Shown: positions 26,775-36,280 of the stretch, piece after piece
Layout: each line of letters begins with the position of its first letter
Position numbering within the stretch: position 1 is the stretch's first letter
Origin: Clostridia bacterium
GTDB lineage: Bacteria; Bacillota; Clostridia; UMGS1810
DNA length: 46,914 bases
Assembly (NCBI GenBank): GCA_017416845.1
Contig: JAFQBA010000031.1
Location: 1 to 46,914, forward strand
Reading direction: 5' to 3'
The notes under the pieces: generated by a model
The model's input: only the letters and a program-made list of their open reading frames with translations
What the model was told of the DNA's origin: nothing
Databases searched by the model: none
Translations under genes and position numbers: made by a program

Positions 26775-27278
26775 TCAGTTATTCTTATAATCGGCACATC
26801 TTGCACAGATGTAGAGGAAATCTGCAAGACGGTTAAGATATTTTTGGGCATTGGTGTCGAGACGATGAAGTCTTGTTGCACGGCAAAAATCTCTTTCTGC
26901 CCTGCGAGCCACGGCACGAGCCACATCAAGCCTTGCGGAAAGCTCGCATCCGCCATAGAGCACAAAGCCCTTTTGGCGTTCGAAACCGTTTTCCGCAGTG
27001 TCTATTTTCTGTTCAAGAAATTCGATGTCGCCGTCGGTCAGGCGATATTGACTTGAAGCATTTGAAGCCACACCCGCCATGAGCTTTATGAGAGTAGACT
27101 GAATGGAGCTGAGGTCTGAGCTCATTGAAACATCTGCCACTGCTTTGGCAAGACCGAGGTGAGCGCTGAGTTCATCTATTGCACCGAGAAGTTCGATTCG
27201 GTCATCGGTTTTTGACACTCTTGAATTGTTAAGCAGAGCGGTGTAGCCACCGTCTCCGGTTTTGGTATATATCTTCAT
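26775..27278 (-). CDS. pduO: PduO-type cob(I)alamin adenosyltransferase
   Basis: 167 residues, the single-domain length. It transfers the adenosyl group of ATP to cob(I)alamin, supplying coenzyme B12 for the dehydratase upstream. The N-terminus MKIYTKTGDGGYTALLNNSRVSK is the ATP-binding signature (TKTGDGG-T-L); DRIELLGAIDELSAHLG and the helix RLDVARAVARRAER carry the family Asp/Glu and Arg residues. The gene is last in the pduCDEGH series, 24 bp after pduH, with GAGG before its ATG. It lacks the C-terminal DUF336 domain of long PduO. Confidence 0.93.
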   Translation of the reverse strand: MKIYTKTGDGGYTALLNNSRVSKTDDRIELLGAIDELSAHLGLAKAVADVSMSSDLSSIQSTLIKLMAGVASNASSQYRLTDGDIEFLEQKIDTAENGFERQKGFVLYGGCELSARLDVARAVARRAERDFCRATRLHRLDTNAQKYLNRLADFLYICARCADYKNN

Positions 27279-27302
27279 ATATATTCCTCTTTTTAGCTTT
27301 CC

Positions 27303-27632
27303 CTATTTAAGGGGCATCTTTTTTATTATTCTTGCACTGTTTGCACCAATTTTTCGGCACTCTTCGTGAGTTGGCTTGTCATAGTATTCCACAAACTTTC
27401 CTTTTTGAACACCTTTCATGGCAAGGGCAACACTTCCTCTTGAAATGCCTATTCCCGAGCCCATCATAGACTCATTGGCGGCATCAAAGGAGAGTGTGGC
27501 AAGGTCTTGAAAATCTTTTTCAAAAACTTCGAAAAACACGCCTTCTTCTTCAATGCCGGCGCATATTTCTTTTAGCATTATGTCATCGTGACGATTTGTA
27601 TAAACGAAAATAGAAGGTCTTTTGACAATCAT
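27303..27632 (-). CDS. pduH: Diol dehydratase reactivase, small subunit
   Basis: 109 residues from ATG 27632 (MIVKRPSIFVYTN), which overlaps the pduG stop by 4 bp (ATGA). A longer open frame reaches into pduG but is not needed. The small subunit (DdrB/PduH) pairs with PduG to exchange damaged cobalamin for intact coenzyme in the dehydratase. ICAGIEEEGVFFEVFE and SGIGISRGSVALAMKG resemble the beta-subunit fold of the dehydratase medium chain, as expected for this family. Confidence 0.92.
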   Translation of the reverse strand: MIVKRPSIFVYTNRHDDIMLKEICAGIEEEGVFFEVFEKDFQDLATLSFDAANESMMGSGIGISRGSVALAMKGVQKGKFVEYYDKPTHEECRKIGANSARIIKKMPLK

Positions 27633-29446
27633 TTCATCTCTCCTACATATGAAAGCACGAGTCCCGTTGCAACTGCATTTCTCGGTCCTTCGCATCCTCT
27701 GATATTACCTCTGCCGCACACAATGCGGTAGTTTGCAAATTCTTCAAGAAGCATTTCGGGGATTTCAAAATCCTCGGCACTACCGCCCACGAGAACAACA
27801 TTTGAAACATTTTTCAAATTGCCGTCCGGCGCAACGGTTTTAAGGGCGCGGAACGCATTGGTAACAAAGACCTTTCGTTTGGCATCGCGTCTTACCTGAA
27901 CGATTTTTTCCATGGGGATGTCTTTTTCCATGCGGATTAAACCGTTTTCGGAAAGAAGCACAACCCTGCCGTAAAATCGGGGGTCTATGGAATCTTCAAC
28001 AAAGGTCATCTGACCGTTTTCCAAACGCATGTGGAAAAGGCTTTCAACCTTTGCAAGGGGATATCTTTTTATTTGTTCTGCCATGTGACGGTCTTCAAGA
28101 CCGAGTTCTGTTTGAATGAGCATGGAAACAAGCTCGCCTGCTCCTGCCTGGTGAACCATGGAGATTTCACCGTTTTCATTTATTATTGCCGCATCGGTTG
28201 AACCGCCGCCCATGTCGAGAATTGCAAGGGGGAGCTTTGTTCCGGGGGTGGTGACTGCACCAAGCCCTGCCATGATGGCTTCAACTCCTGCAACAACAAC
28301 ATCGGTACCGAGGTCTTGCCTTAAACTTTCGGCAATTTTCTCCATGGGGAGATGGTGAGTTTTTACCATTGCCGCAACACCCACAGCCTTTTCAAGGCAG
28401 GTCTCGCCTGCCAGTGCACCCGAAATTTTAACCGGGGCAAGGGTATCCACCGCAAGTATGTCGGTGATGTGAATGTCAGATTTTTCAACCGTACCCAGGT
28501 CACTCATGCCGGTTTTAATTCGTTCAAACATATTGCCCACATTGGTGCCGCTTTGACCGGTGATGTCGTTGATTTTGCCTGCATCGGCAACTGTTTTCAT
28601 AATCTTTTCGGCACCTTCATCGAGGTTTACCGAAATATCCTTTTCTCCGCTGAGGTATATTTCACCTGCGGGGAGAACATTTTCTTTAACATTGCCCGCC
28701 GGGGTTTTGATGACAACCGCACTGCGTTTGCCTACAAGACTCTTTGCAATGGGGGTTACTTTTCGGGTTTGTTCGGCATCAAGATTTAAAAGAGTTGCGA
28801 TGCCATAGGGGTTTGAGAGCATTCTGACACCCTGACCCTCAAGAGCAACCTCAATTGCCGCAATTTCACCGTCGGGAACTTTGTCTATTTGTTTTACCTC
28901 GTCTATGACGGGTATCTTTTTGTCAAGTCTGTTATACACAAGAACCGCTTCGTCCGCCTGAAGAATAATTCCTTCAATATTTATCATACCGTTTATACGG
29001 TTGACAACGGATGCGATGTCTTCATAGGAATAGCGTGCGGGAACAACAAGAATGTAGGGTTCATTTTGTCTTGCACTGCCAAGATTTTGAAAACCTATGA
29101 GTTTGCCCACAGCCTGACCTGCACCTGCAGGTGTGGAGGGGTTGTGACCAATCATTGATGAATCAGTGATGACCGTTTCGGTGAGAGTTTCCATGGCAGT
29201 GTCGCCGATTACGGGGGCGGCTTCGTTGAGACGGATAAGTGAAATATCCGAAACATCCTTCCCTATTTTTGCCATTGCCTCTTTGAGAGCCGATTTTATT
29301 CCATGCACATTAACAACCGTCCCTTTTGTTCCGGTTGTTGGGCACGAAGCACTGGCGGGGAAAGTGACATTTCCAAGATTGTCAATTTCTCCGATACACA
29401 CTTCTGTTGTTGAATTGCCAATGTCTACTCCGGCAATCAGTCTCAA
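27629..29446 (-). CDS. pduG: Diol dehydratase reactivase, large ATPase subunit
   Basis: 605 residues, full length. It is an actin/Hsp70-like ATPase that drives release of inactive cobalamin from diol/glycerol dehydratase. Phosphate loops are MRLIAGVDIGNSTTEV at the N-terminus and LAILDMGGGSTDAAI in the second half; VVLVGGSAEDFEIP is the adenosine motif near the C-terminus. It overlaps pduE upstream and pduH downstream by 4 bp each. Confidence 0.96.
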   Translation of the reverse strand: MRLIAGVDIGNSTTEVCIGEIDNLGNVTFPASASCPTTGTKGTVVNVHGIKSALKEAMAKIGKDVSDISLIRLNEAAPVIGDTAMETLTETVITDSSMIGHNPSTPAGAGQAVGKLIGFQNLGSARQNEPYILVVPARYSYEDIASVVNRINGMINIEGIILQADEAVLVYNRLDKKIPVIDEVKQIDKVPDGEIAAIEVALEGQGVRMLSNPYGIATLLNLDAEQTRKVTPIAKSLVGKRSAVVIKTPAGNVKENVLPAGEIYLSGEKDISVNLDEGAEKIMKTVADAGKINDITGQSGTNVGNMFERIKTGMSDLGTVEKSDIHITDILAVDTLAPVKISGALAGETCLEKAVGVAAMVKTHHLPMEKIAESLRQDLGTDVVVAGVEAIMAGLGAVTTPGTKLPLAILDMGGGSTDAAIINENGEISMVHQAGAGELVSMLIQTELGLEDRHMAEQIKRYPLAKVESLFHMRLENGQMTFVEDSIDPRFYGRVVLLSENGLIRMEKDIPMEKIVQVRRDAKRKVFVTNAFRALKTVAPDGNLKNVSNVVLVGGSAEDFEIPEMLLEEFANYRIVCGRGNIRGCEGPRNAVATGLVLSYVGEMK

Positions 29447-29835
29447 AGCAATACTCCTCTTTTCTCATAAACTTCTGCGGCTTCCATAACAAGACGCGCA
29501 CAGTTTTTTGCATCATATTTGTCAAGCAGTTCTTTTGCCATTGTAACCAGCTCCAGCTTGGTGGAACGGTTTGGTCTTAATTTGTCATACATTTTGAGTA
29601 TCACATCGTCGGGAACATCCACAAGCTCGGATGCACGGGCAAAGTTAAGCTCCATGGGCTTGCTTCCTGCCTCTTTTGCAATCTGCCCCTGAGCATTGAG
29701 AGTTTCTTTTGAAATCTTGATGTCATCGGAGCTGATGTGATTCTTTTTAACCTCGTCAAGAGTTATATCTGTAAGGCGTTTGCCTGTTTTAGATGTTATT
29801 TTGTCTTTTTCATATTCACCCAAAGGATAACGCAT
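29443..29835 (-). CDS. pduE: Propanediol/glycerol dehydratase, small subunit
   Basis: 130 residues. The conserved opening YPLGEYEKDKITSKTGKRL and the segment LRPNRSTKLELVTMA identify the gamma subunit. It is shorter than the about 173 residues of enterobacterial PduE because the extra N-terminal extension is missing. GGAGG precedes the ATG; the gap to pduD is 3 bp. Confidence 0.95.
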   Translation of the reverse strand: MRYPLGEYEKDKITSKTGKRLTDITLDEVKKNHISSDDIKISKETLNAQGQIAKEAGSKPMELNFARASELVDVPDDVILKMYDKLRPNRSTKLELVTMAKELLDKYDAKNCARLVMEAAEVYEKRGVLL

Positions 29836-29838
29836 TTT

Positions 29839-30501
29839 TTATTCCTCCCATTCTATGATGCCCATTTCGGGATCGAGCTGTTCGGTTTCGGCAATGTGCA
29901 TGATTGCCGCTTTAACCTGATATTTGGGACGTGTCATGGGGTCGTTTGTACACGGAATCGGCACAACCTGTTCTCCCTTGACATATTTTGCGGCATTCTG
30001 ACCGATTTTACGGTATGTATCGAGATTCATGAGCGGTGCCTGAGGGAAAAGCTCAAGATTTGAAAGCGGGTAGAGATCTTTCTGATGAATAACCGTTGTA
30101 CCCTTGGACTGAATGCCCACGCCTATTCCCGAACCCGAAAGCTTTGCAGCCTCAAGAGCCATGAAGCAAACATCGGATGTGTCGAGAATTTTTACCACTC
30201 TGGGTACCATACCCTCTTCTTCAATGCCGGCTTTAACATTTTTGATAACATCTTCAAGAGGAATGCCGTTTATCGTCTTTTTTATTTCTCTCTGAAAAGC
30301 CGCACCGACACCGATTACAACTTCTTTGGGATCTGTGCCGACCTTTGCCTTGGGATAACCTGCATAGGAGGTTTTTTCAGGGTTTATGCGATCCTGACCT
30401 GCAAGGGAATTGACACAGGATTGCTTTTTGGGTGCATCGGCATTAAGCTGACGCATAACTTCTTCTGTTATTTTTCTGATTAATTCTTCATTTATCTGCA
30501 T
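29839..30501 (-). CDS. pduD: Propanediol/glycerol dehydratase, medium subunit
   Basis: 220 residues. Beta subunit of the coenzyme-B12 dehydratase, with EVVIGVGAAF, GIEEEGMVPRVVKILDTSDV and SGSGIGVGIQSKGTTVIHQ. The first 20 residues (INEELIRKITEEVMRQL) form an amphipathic helix followed by a variable linker of about 35 residues. In Pdu systems such an N-terminal helix directs the enzyme into a bacterial microcompartment. No shell gene is present within this window, so either shells are elsewhere or the helix is a leftover. Confidence 0.95.
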   Translation of the reverse strand: MQINEELIRKITEEVMRQLNADAPKKQSCVNSLAGQDRINPEKTSYAGYPKAKVGTDPKEVVIGVGAAFQREIKKTINGIPLEDVIKNVKAGIEEEGMVPRVVKILDTSDVCFMALEAAKLSGSGIGVGIQSKGTTVIHQKDLYPLSNLELFPQAPLMNLDTYRKIGQNAAKYVKGEQVVPIPCTNDPMTRPKYQVKAAIMHIAETEQLDPEMGIIEWEE

Positions 30502-30519
30502 AACTGCCTCAAGCCCCCT

Positions 30520-32184
30520 TTAAATATCTTTAGGATCTATAATATGAGGAATGTTTTTGATTTCTTCCCAGCGTTCACCCTCAACACGGTAGCCTGTTCC
30601 GGGTCCCATGTAGTCATTGGGGGTGTTTACACCTGAAAGCACATTGAAGTTGCGGTCCAAAATTGCAGAGGTCTGCATGTAATCGCCGACAACTCTTTGT
30701 TTGAGCATATTTAAAACGCTTGATGCAACATCTTCATAGCCCGATTCTGCAAGAGCCTTAACAACGTCAACACCTGTGATGTTGCGCTTTAAAACATCTT
30801 CGGCACTCATGAGGTCGGCTGTTACATCACGTGAGAGTGTGTCTTTACTGCCGTGAGCATAGGTTACGGCTTCAACCTGTTCGTCCGAAACGGAAGTAAG
30901 ACCGAGATATTTGAACACAGCCTGAACAGCCTTTGCGGCTTTGTTTCGTACACGGATTACTTCTTCTTCGGTGACGGGGCGAAGACCACCGTCAACCTGC
31001 ATATCTCTTTGCAAAACATTGTAATCGTCAAAGTCTTCGGCATCAAAGTTTGAGCCTGCAAACATATTATCGTAGTTTGGTTCTGCCGCATAACCGGAGA
31101 AAATGAAGTCCGTTCCGGGGAGGAACTGAAGCATTGTTCTGGCGGTACGGCGCATATCGGAATTGGAAAAGCTCTGGTCATTTGAAGATGCAACCTCAAG
31201 ACCGAGAAGTGCGGCAACAAGGTTTTCGCTCATAACCTCACGGATACCGCCGGGAACAGAACCAGGAATACCGATACAGCTAACGGAACCGTTTTGGATA
31301 CCCTGGCTTCCTGCACCTTTTGTAACATAGAGACAACGGCATTCGAGATAGAGCATGGATTTTTTCTCACTGTAGCCCATGAGAACCTCGGAGCCTGCAC
31401 CGGAAGTGAAACGGACTTTGAGACCTCTTGAAGCATATGCCGAGTTGAGGAATGCTTTTGAATAGGGAGTGTCGTCACCGTCCACAAACACCTTTTCGGT
31501 GCCATATACCGAAAGAGTTTCGGCATAGGTGGTGAGACCGCGGATACCAAGTTCAAGCTCGGTTGCTTCTTCGGCTGAACACTGAGTGAGCACGCCGGGG
31601 CGACCAATTTGTGAACCGATTAAAAGTGCCATGGCACTAAGGGGTGCATATCTTGCAACACCCATGGTTGTTTCTTCTTCGGCAAAACCACGAAGAGCGC
31701 CTTCTGCCGCATCTGCCGCAAGCTGAACGGGGTCGTCTTTGAGGTTTGTGATGTGAGCCTGGTTACCGGGCATTTTTCTCGCTCTGATTTTTTGCATACC
31801 CATCATAAGCTCAACAACATTGAGATGGTTCATAACCTCTGCCATTTTAGCAGGGGTTATGCCGCTTATAAGGTCTACAATTTCCTTTCGGGAAACATTT
31901 ATGTCAACAATCATTCGGGCAATGTCGAGAGACGGGGTTGCCATTGACTTTTCTGCACGTTCAATGTCTATTGCATAGTCTGCAATGAACTGATCGATGA
32001 AGTCAAATTCATCTCTTGTTTTTCCGTCAAGCTCGGTGATAACACCGTTACTAACCTTGACAGACGGCTTTGGATCGTAGGGACTTTTCATGGCAACAAA
32101 ACCCATTTCGGGCCATTCATGAATGTATCCGTCTAAATTGACCGGTCTTTTGTCGAGTGCTTCAATTCGTTTTGATCTTTTCAT
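30520..32184 (-). CDS. pduC: Propanediol/glycerol dehydratase, large (catalytic) subunit
   Basis: 554 residues, full length. Alpha subunit with the TIM barrel that binds adenosylcobalamin and substrate and converts 1,2-propanediol to propanal or glycerol to 3-hydroxypropanal. NGSVSCIGIPGSVPGG, ASSNDQSFSNSDMRRTAR and FAGSNFDAEDFDDYN are diagnostic. The residues seen do not separate a propanediol from a glycerol preference with certainty. GAGGTGA stands six bases before the ATG. First gene of the operon pduC-D-E-G-H-O, with a promoter 85-115 bp upstream. Confidence 0.97.
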   Translation of the reverse strand: MKRSKRIEALDKRPVNLDGYIHEWPEMGFVAMKSPYDPKPSVKVSNGVITELDGKTRDEFDFIDQFIADYAIDIERAEKSMATPSLDIARMIVDINVSRKEIVDLISGITPAKMAEVMNHLNVVELMMGMQKIRARKMPGNQAHITNLKDDPVQLAADAAEGALRGFAEEETTMGVARYAPLSAMALLIGSQIGRPGVLTQCSAEEATELELGIRGLTTYAETLSVYGTEKVFVDGDDTPYSKAFLNSAYASRGLKVRFTSGAGSEVLMGYSEKKSMLYLECRCLYVTKGAGSQGIQNGSVSCIGIPGSVPGGIREVMSENLVAALLGLEVASSNDQSFSNSDMRRTARTMLQFLPGTDFIFSGYAAEPNYDNMFAGSNFDAEDFDDYNVLQRDMQVDGGLRPVTEEEVIRVRNKAAKAVQAVFKYLGLTSVSDEQVEAVTYAHGSKDTLSRDVTADLMSAEDVLKRNITGVDVVKALAESGYEDVASSVLNMLKQRVVGDYMQTSAILDRNFNVLSGVNTPNDYMGPGTGYRVEGERWEEIKNIPHIIDPKDI

Positions 32185-32269
32185 ATGCTGTCACCTCTGT
32201 ATTTCAATTTCAGCAAAATATTTTCCATTTAAAACATATATTTACACATATATAATTATAGCTTTAATA

Positions 32270-32298
32270 ATCATAACACAAAAACAAAAAAATATCAA
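32270..32298 (-). promoter_or_regulatory. Promoter of the pdu operon
   Basis: Minus strand TTGATA (32298-32293), 17-bp T-rich spacer, TATGAT (32275-32270). Confidence 0.75.
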
Positions 32299-32450
32299 GT
32301 GTTTTTTGCAAGTTTTTTTGGGTTTTGGCATGAAAAATCACAAAAACAAAGAAAATTCAACCATATGCAGGTAAAAAAGATAACAAAAAACAAAAAAATC
32401 AAAGAGGCTTTTAATATTTTACAATCATGATTATATATTGCCATAACGAA

Positions 32451-32494
32451 AATGTGACATAAAGAAATTCATGTTAATTTCTTTATGTCACATT
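32451..32494 (-). terminator. Long hairpin after the lyase gene
   Basis: Perfect 19-bp stem (32451-32469 with 32476-32494), 6-base loop, followed on the minus strand by TTCGTT. The T tract is short, so this may be a terminator or an mRNA 3'-end protector. Confidence 0.65.
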
Positions 32495-32499
32495 AAAGT

Positions 32500-35400
32500 T
32501 TATTTTCTGCCAAATGCCCTGAATTCGAGAATTGAGAGCCACTGTTCGTTGGTAGATGTTCCTTTGCCCACAATTCTTAAATATCTTGCAGTTCTGTCAC
32601 CTATTGGGAAATACTCATACTTATTGGTGGTTCCGCTTGACTGTCCCGAGAAAACCTGAGTCCAGTTTTCGCCATCATCGGAAATTTCCACATCAAAGAT
32701 TGTTGCTCTGGCATTACCATTGTAGAATGCAAGAACCACGGTGTCAATCTTCTTTGTTTCACCAAAGTCAAAGGATATCCAGTTTGGTGTCGCACCGGCT
32801 GATCTTGTTTCAAAATTGTGGTCAAGTACATTTTCGGGAGGATTGTCTTCCTCGGTTAGCGATTCAACATCTGCCCTTATTGGAATAACCTCATTGTGAG
32901 TCATATCGAGAGCCGTTTCGGGAGGCATTGTAAACTTGATAACCTTTTCAACACTTGAGCCGTCTTTGGTGAGAATGACAGAAATGTTTCCGGGCCAGGT
33001 TTCGGGCTCTATGATTTCAAGATCATAATCACTTTCAATCTCAACTTTAGGCTTTGGAACAAAGCGGTTAGCAAGTCTTACAGTATATACCGATGCCGAA
33101 GGATCGAAGTTTTCAATCTGTTTACCGTCTATACGAAGATCTTTGAAAACATATTCCTTAAAGTTTGGAACAATGGTTGTCAGAGCTTCGCCGGGCTCAT
33201 CAAGCTTCCATTCGGCAAGCTTTTCCACCCTCGGATATTTAACATCAACATCATAGGCAAAGCCCGTGGGTGTGAAGCAAACAGTGAGATTAACATCGGT
33301 TGCATCTTTGAAGTTGCAAACAATTTTTGTCACTCCGGTATTGGGAGTCTGACCTTCAAGCTGATAACTTTCGGGCAGAGGCTCTGCTTTCATGGTTTCA
33401 AATCTGCCGTCTTCGGAGAGGATTCTGACCTCCATACGGTTGCCTGCTATTTCAAGCATTGCCGATTTGCCGTCTTCAGAAAGAGTTACATTTGCCTGAG
33501 TGTGGAAGCCCCAGTGAATCCACGATGGTTCAATGCACTTAATTTCGTCCTGCAAAACAACAGATGTTCTGTTGTTTGTCATCTTCATACCTCTCACAGC
33601 ACTTGAAACCTTGCCTTCATATGCCGCGGTTAGATCTGTGATTGCATAGGCACTGCATTCATTGGATTCATATTTTTCCATGTAACAATATGCAGCTTTA
33701 AGCTGATCATAAAAATCTGTTGAAGGATTGATGATATAACAATTGTTACCCTCTGCACGGTTACGGTATTTTTCAAAATTACCTTTGAGGTTATAGTTTT
33801 CGGTACCAAGGTCATAGACAAAGCGGTTACCGTAAGCATCAATTACAAAGGTTCCTGCATCAAGCTGACCGTTCAAGGCGGCATTGTGACCCGAATGAAT
33901 ACCTGCATAAAACATTGAATCGGTGTCCCAGGTACTTCTCATAGATACTGATTCGGTTCCACGATAGTAGCTGTCAAGAGGTAGTGTAATGTCTACTTCA
34001 TCTCCGGGAACATCGCCACAGAAAAGAATTGAATCGGCATCACCGGGCTCGCTGTACTGTTCCATATGATTTATGATAATCTTTTTGAGAGAATCATTTC
34101 CGAGACGCTCGGCAAAATATACCATAAATGGAGATGCATAGCCCCTTTGAGGTGCATAGTTAAAGTTGAAAATACCTGTTGAACCGGACATTTCATATAG
34201 ATAGTGACCGGCATATTTGAGACCGGGAACATTAAAAAGTCCGTAGTCCGAGCCCGATGCGGAATTGAGAGCCGCCATAGCATAGATCATTGTGCTGGCA
34301 GTTCCCGTCCAGTAGCCGACACCCTCATACCAGGAGCCGTCGGGAGCAAGCATATTAAATGCCGCCTCAATTGAAAGCATTGCCTCGGTGAGAACGTCTT
34401 CGCAGATTTCTCTTGAATCCTCCTCATCACCTATGGCAAGTGCCGACATCATGGCACCCGAATTTATAACTGTATTCCAGTTGTCACCTGTTGCCGCCTC
34501 TGACCAATGGAAACCACGGTCTCTGGGAAGGAAGAGATAGTCCTTCATAAGTTCGGAATATGCCTTTTCACGAAGACTCTTGCGGCATTCTATTCTTAAA
34601 TCTTCGGAGAGATAGTCATACATCCAGTCGTAGCAAAGAGCCACCGCCTGCATATATCTTCCCACGTCAAGGAAGTGGTGAGGGTTCCAGTCAGGGAACG
34701 AAAGAATGGCTTCAAGTTCTTCCACAACACGGTCGGCATATTTTGTTTCGCCCGTAACGTTGTAGACAAAACCGCAGGATTTTACTATGTAGATAAGCTG
34801 ATTTGCCTGGTCGCTCATTCGGCTTCCGTCGGTTTTACCGTAGGTAGAAACTCTCTTTTTATAGTAGAATTCTGCATCTTTTTTAATTTCCTCAAACCAT
34901 TTTGCCTTTGTGGGGTCGGTTTCTATCTCCTTTTTAACGGTTTCAAAACCGTTATTGTCCATAAATATACGGGGATGTGATTTGTCGGGATGAAGCTTTC
35001 GTACATTGGCAAGAATTTCTTCACCAACAGGTCTTTCGTAAACCATTTCACCGCATACCGCACTGAGATAGCTTAGATTATCACGCCAATTGAGGTCGAT
35101 TTTTTCATCACTCAAGACGATGAGTCCGGTTTTATCCCAGAAAACTTCTTTATCTGCAAGCTCACCCATTGCTCTTACGGGGATAAAGAGACGGTCGTGA
35201 CTGATTTGTGCCGGATGGGAAAGCGGCACCTTTTCACCATCTACAATCATTTGTTCATTCTCTGCCGTGATGTCTATTGTTTTTCCGTTTAAGGAAATGT
35301 GAGCTGTACGGCTTTTGTCGTCATAGTCCACTTTGCCGCCGAGAGCCTCAATGATAAATCTTGAGGGAACAAGGGTTGTACCTGCCTTAACATAAGGAAC

Positions 35401-36276
35401 AACTTTTTTGTTGTTTTCGTCAATCGGCTCTGAATCACCCTTTATAAGAGCATTGGGAGCATCGATGTAGAGTACAACGTTATTTTGCATTCCACGTTTT
35501 ACCATGTCGGTGCTGACGGGGGTATCATAGCCGAGAAGAAGCTCCCATGAAGTGTTTGAAAACTCTTCATCTGAAAGAGGACGGCTACCGTCATACACCT
35601 TTATGTTGTCAACATAATATTTGGAGCGGCATCCGGGAGCGGCATATCTTGTGCTGAAAAGAAGAAGTGACAAGCTTTTGAATTTGTAGCCAAGAGAGCT
35701 TTGGAAATCTATGTTTTTGGCTCTTCTTATGCCGTTTACCCACACACTGTAGATTCCGTTTTCAAGATCCATGGCAAGGTCAATTTTATAGAATTTACCC
35801 TCCTGCATTTTGGGAAGAATCTGAGAGCCGTCGGTTCCGATGACCTGACCTGAGCTTGTAATCTGAATGGGATAAAGCTCGCTTCCACCACCATTTGGTG
35901 ATCTCATAGCTACCATTTTTGAACAACCTGCCACATCTTCCACCATAAGGTCAACCTCAATGATAACCTTTCCGGAGGGATATACGTCAAAACGCTTTAC
36001 AACAGTAGCGTCATCCTTTTGGCTTTCTGTTGCATTAACGGTTGTGAGGGAAGCTTTGTTTCCGTTGCCAATATCAACAATGCCTATTGTGTTGTTTTTA
36101 GGTCCGAATTCAAGGGATTTTACAAGAGAACCCCTTGCAGAATCAAAGTCCTCGCAAAAATAAAGTACGTTTTTGGAATTGCTTTCTATTGTTGTATCTC
36201 CCTCTGTTGCATATGCAGGAACAAGAGATATGATCATCGCAAGAAGCAACGCAAAAGAAACTGATTTTTTTATCAT
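32500..36276 (-). CDS. Secreted heparinase II/III-like polysaccharide lyase with stalk and discoidin domains
   Basis: 1258 residues. Signal peptide (VSFALLLAMIISLVPAYA). Residues about 30-240 look like a LamG/concanavalin-type sandwich; about 260-395 are a copper-amine-oxidase-N-like stalk (FIIEALGGKVDYDD, LFIPVRAMGEL). About 410-780 are an alpha/alpha toroid with the order seen in heparinase II/III-like lyases (YMQAVALCYDWMYDYL, GDNWNTVINSG, DGSWYEGVGYWTG). A beta domain follows with GIHSGHNAALNGQLDAGTF and GNRFVYDLG, matching the H...D-G-F...D-G signature of that family. The last 140 residues are an F5/8-type (discoidin) carbohydrate-binding domain (NWISFDFGETKKID, ARYLRIVGKG). The family cleaves uronate-containing polymers by beta-elimination; the exact polymer is unknown. 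It is the last gene of the operon, 4 bp after the transglutaminase-like gene. Confidence 0.86.
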   Translation of the reverse strand: MIKKSVSFALLLAMIISLVPAYATEGDTTIESNSKNVLYFCEDFDSARGSLVKSLEFGPKNNTIGIVDIGNGNKASLTTVNATESQKDDATVVKRFDVYPSGKVIIEVDLMVEDVAGCSKMVAMRSPNGGGSELYPIQITSSGQVIGTDGSQILPKMQEGKFYKIDLAMDLENGIYSVWVNGIRRAKNIDFQSSLGYKFKSLSLLLFSTRYAAPGCRSKYYVDNIKVYDGSRPLSDEEFSNTSWELLLGYDTPVSTDMVKRGMQNNVVLYIDAPNALIKGDSEPIDENNKKVVPYVKAGTTLVPSRFIIEALGGKVDYDDKSRTAHISLNGKTIDITAENEQMIVDGEKVPLSHPAQISHDRLFIPVRAMGELADKEVFWDKTGLIVLSDEKIDLNWRDNLSYLSAVCGEMVYERPVGEEILANVRKLHPDKSHPRIFMDNNGFETVKKEIETDPTKAKWFEEIKKDAEFYYKKRVSTYGKTDGSRMSDQANQLIYIVKSCGFVYNVTGETKYADRVVEELEAILSFPDWNPHHFLDVGRYMQAVALCYDWMYDYLSEDLRIECRKSLREKAYSELMKDYLFLPRDRGFHWSEAATGDNWNTVINSGAMMSALAIGDEEDSREICEDVLTEAMLSIEAAFNMLAPDGSWYEGVGYWTGTASTMIYAMAALNSASGSDYGLFNVPGLKYAGHYLYEMSGSTGIFNFNYAPQRGYASPFMVYFAERLGNDSLKKIIINHMEQYSEPGDADSILFCGDVPGDEVDITLPLDSYYRGTESVSMRSTWDTDSMFYAGIHSGHNAALNGQLDAGTFVIDAYGNRFVYDLGTENYNLKGNFEKYRNRAEGNNCYIINPSTDFYDQLKAAYCYMEKYESNECSAYAITDLTAAYEGKVSSAVRGMKMTNNRTSVVLQDEIKCIEPSWIHWGFHTQANVTLSEDGKSAMLEIAGNRMEVRILSEDGRFETMKAEPLPESYQLEGQTPNTGVTKIVCNFKDATDVNLTVCFTPTGFAYDVDVKYPRVEKLAEWKLDEPGEALTTIVPNFKEYVFKDLRIDGKQIENFDPSASVYTVRLANRFVPKPKVEIESDYDLEIIEPETWPGNISVILTKDGSSVEKVIKFTMPPETALDMTHNEVIPIRADVESLTEEDNPPENVLDHNFETRSAGATPNWISFDFGETKKIDTVVLAFYNGNARATIFDVEISDDGENWTQVFSGQSSGTTNKYEYFPIGDRTARYLRIVGKGTSTNEQWLSILEFRAFGRK

Positions 36277-36280
36277 TATA

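Larger units (their letters stand above)
32185..32499. other. Intergenic region between pduC and the lyase gene
   Basis: 315 bp, very A/T-rich with A and T tracts. It holds the pduC promoter and the hairpin after the lyase gene. I looked for a cobalamin riboswitch and saw none. Confidence 0.6.

Noticed and set aside
26666..26965. 99-codon minus-strand frame overlapping the adenosyltransferase
   Set aside because: It runs through the 20-bp terminator stem and overlaps a clear gene in another frame.
27633..27695. Longer start for the reactivase small subunit
   Set aside because: The extra 21 residues overlap pduG and have no family resemblance; ATG 27632 in the ATGA overlap is the natural start.
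32185..32499. Cobalamin riboswitch before the B12-dependent pdu operon
   Set aside because: No B12-box-like conserved core or long structured leader is visible; the leader after the promoter is short and A/T-rich.
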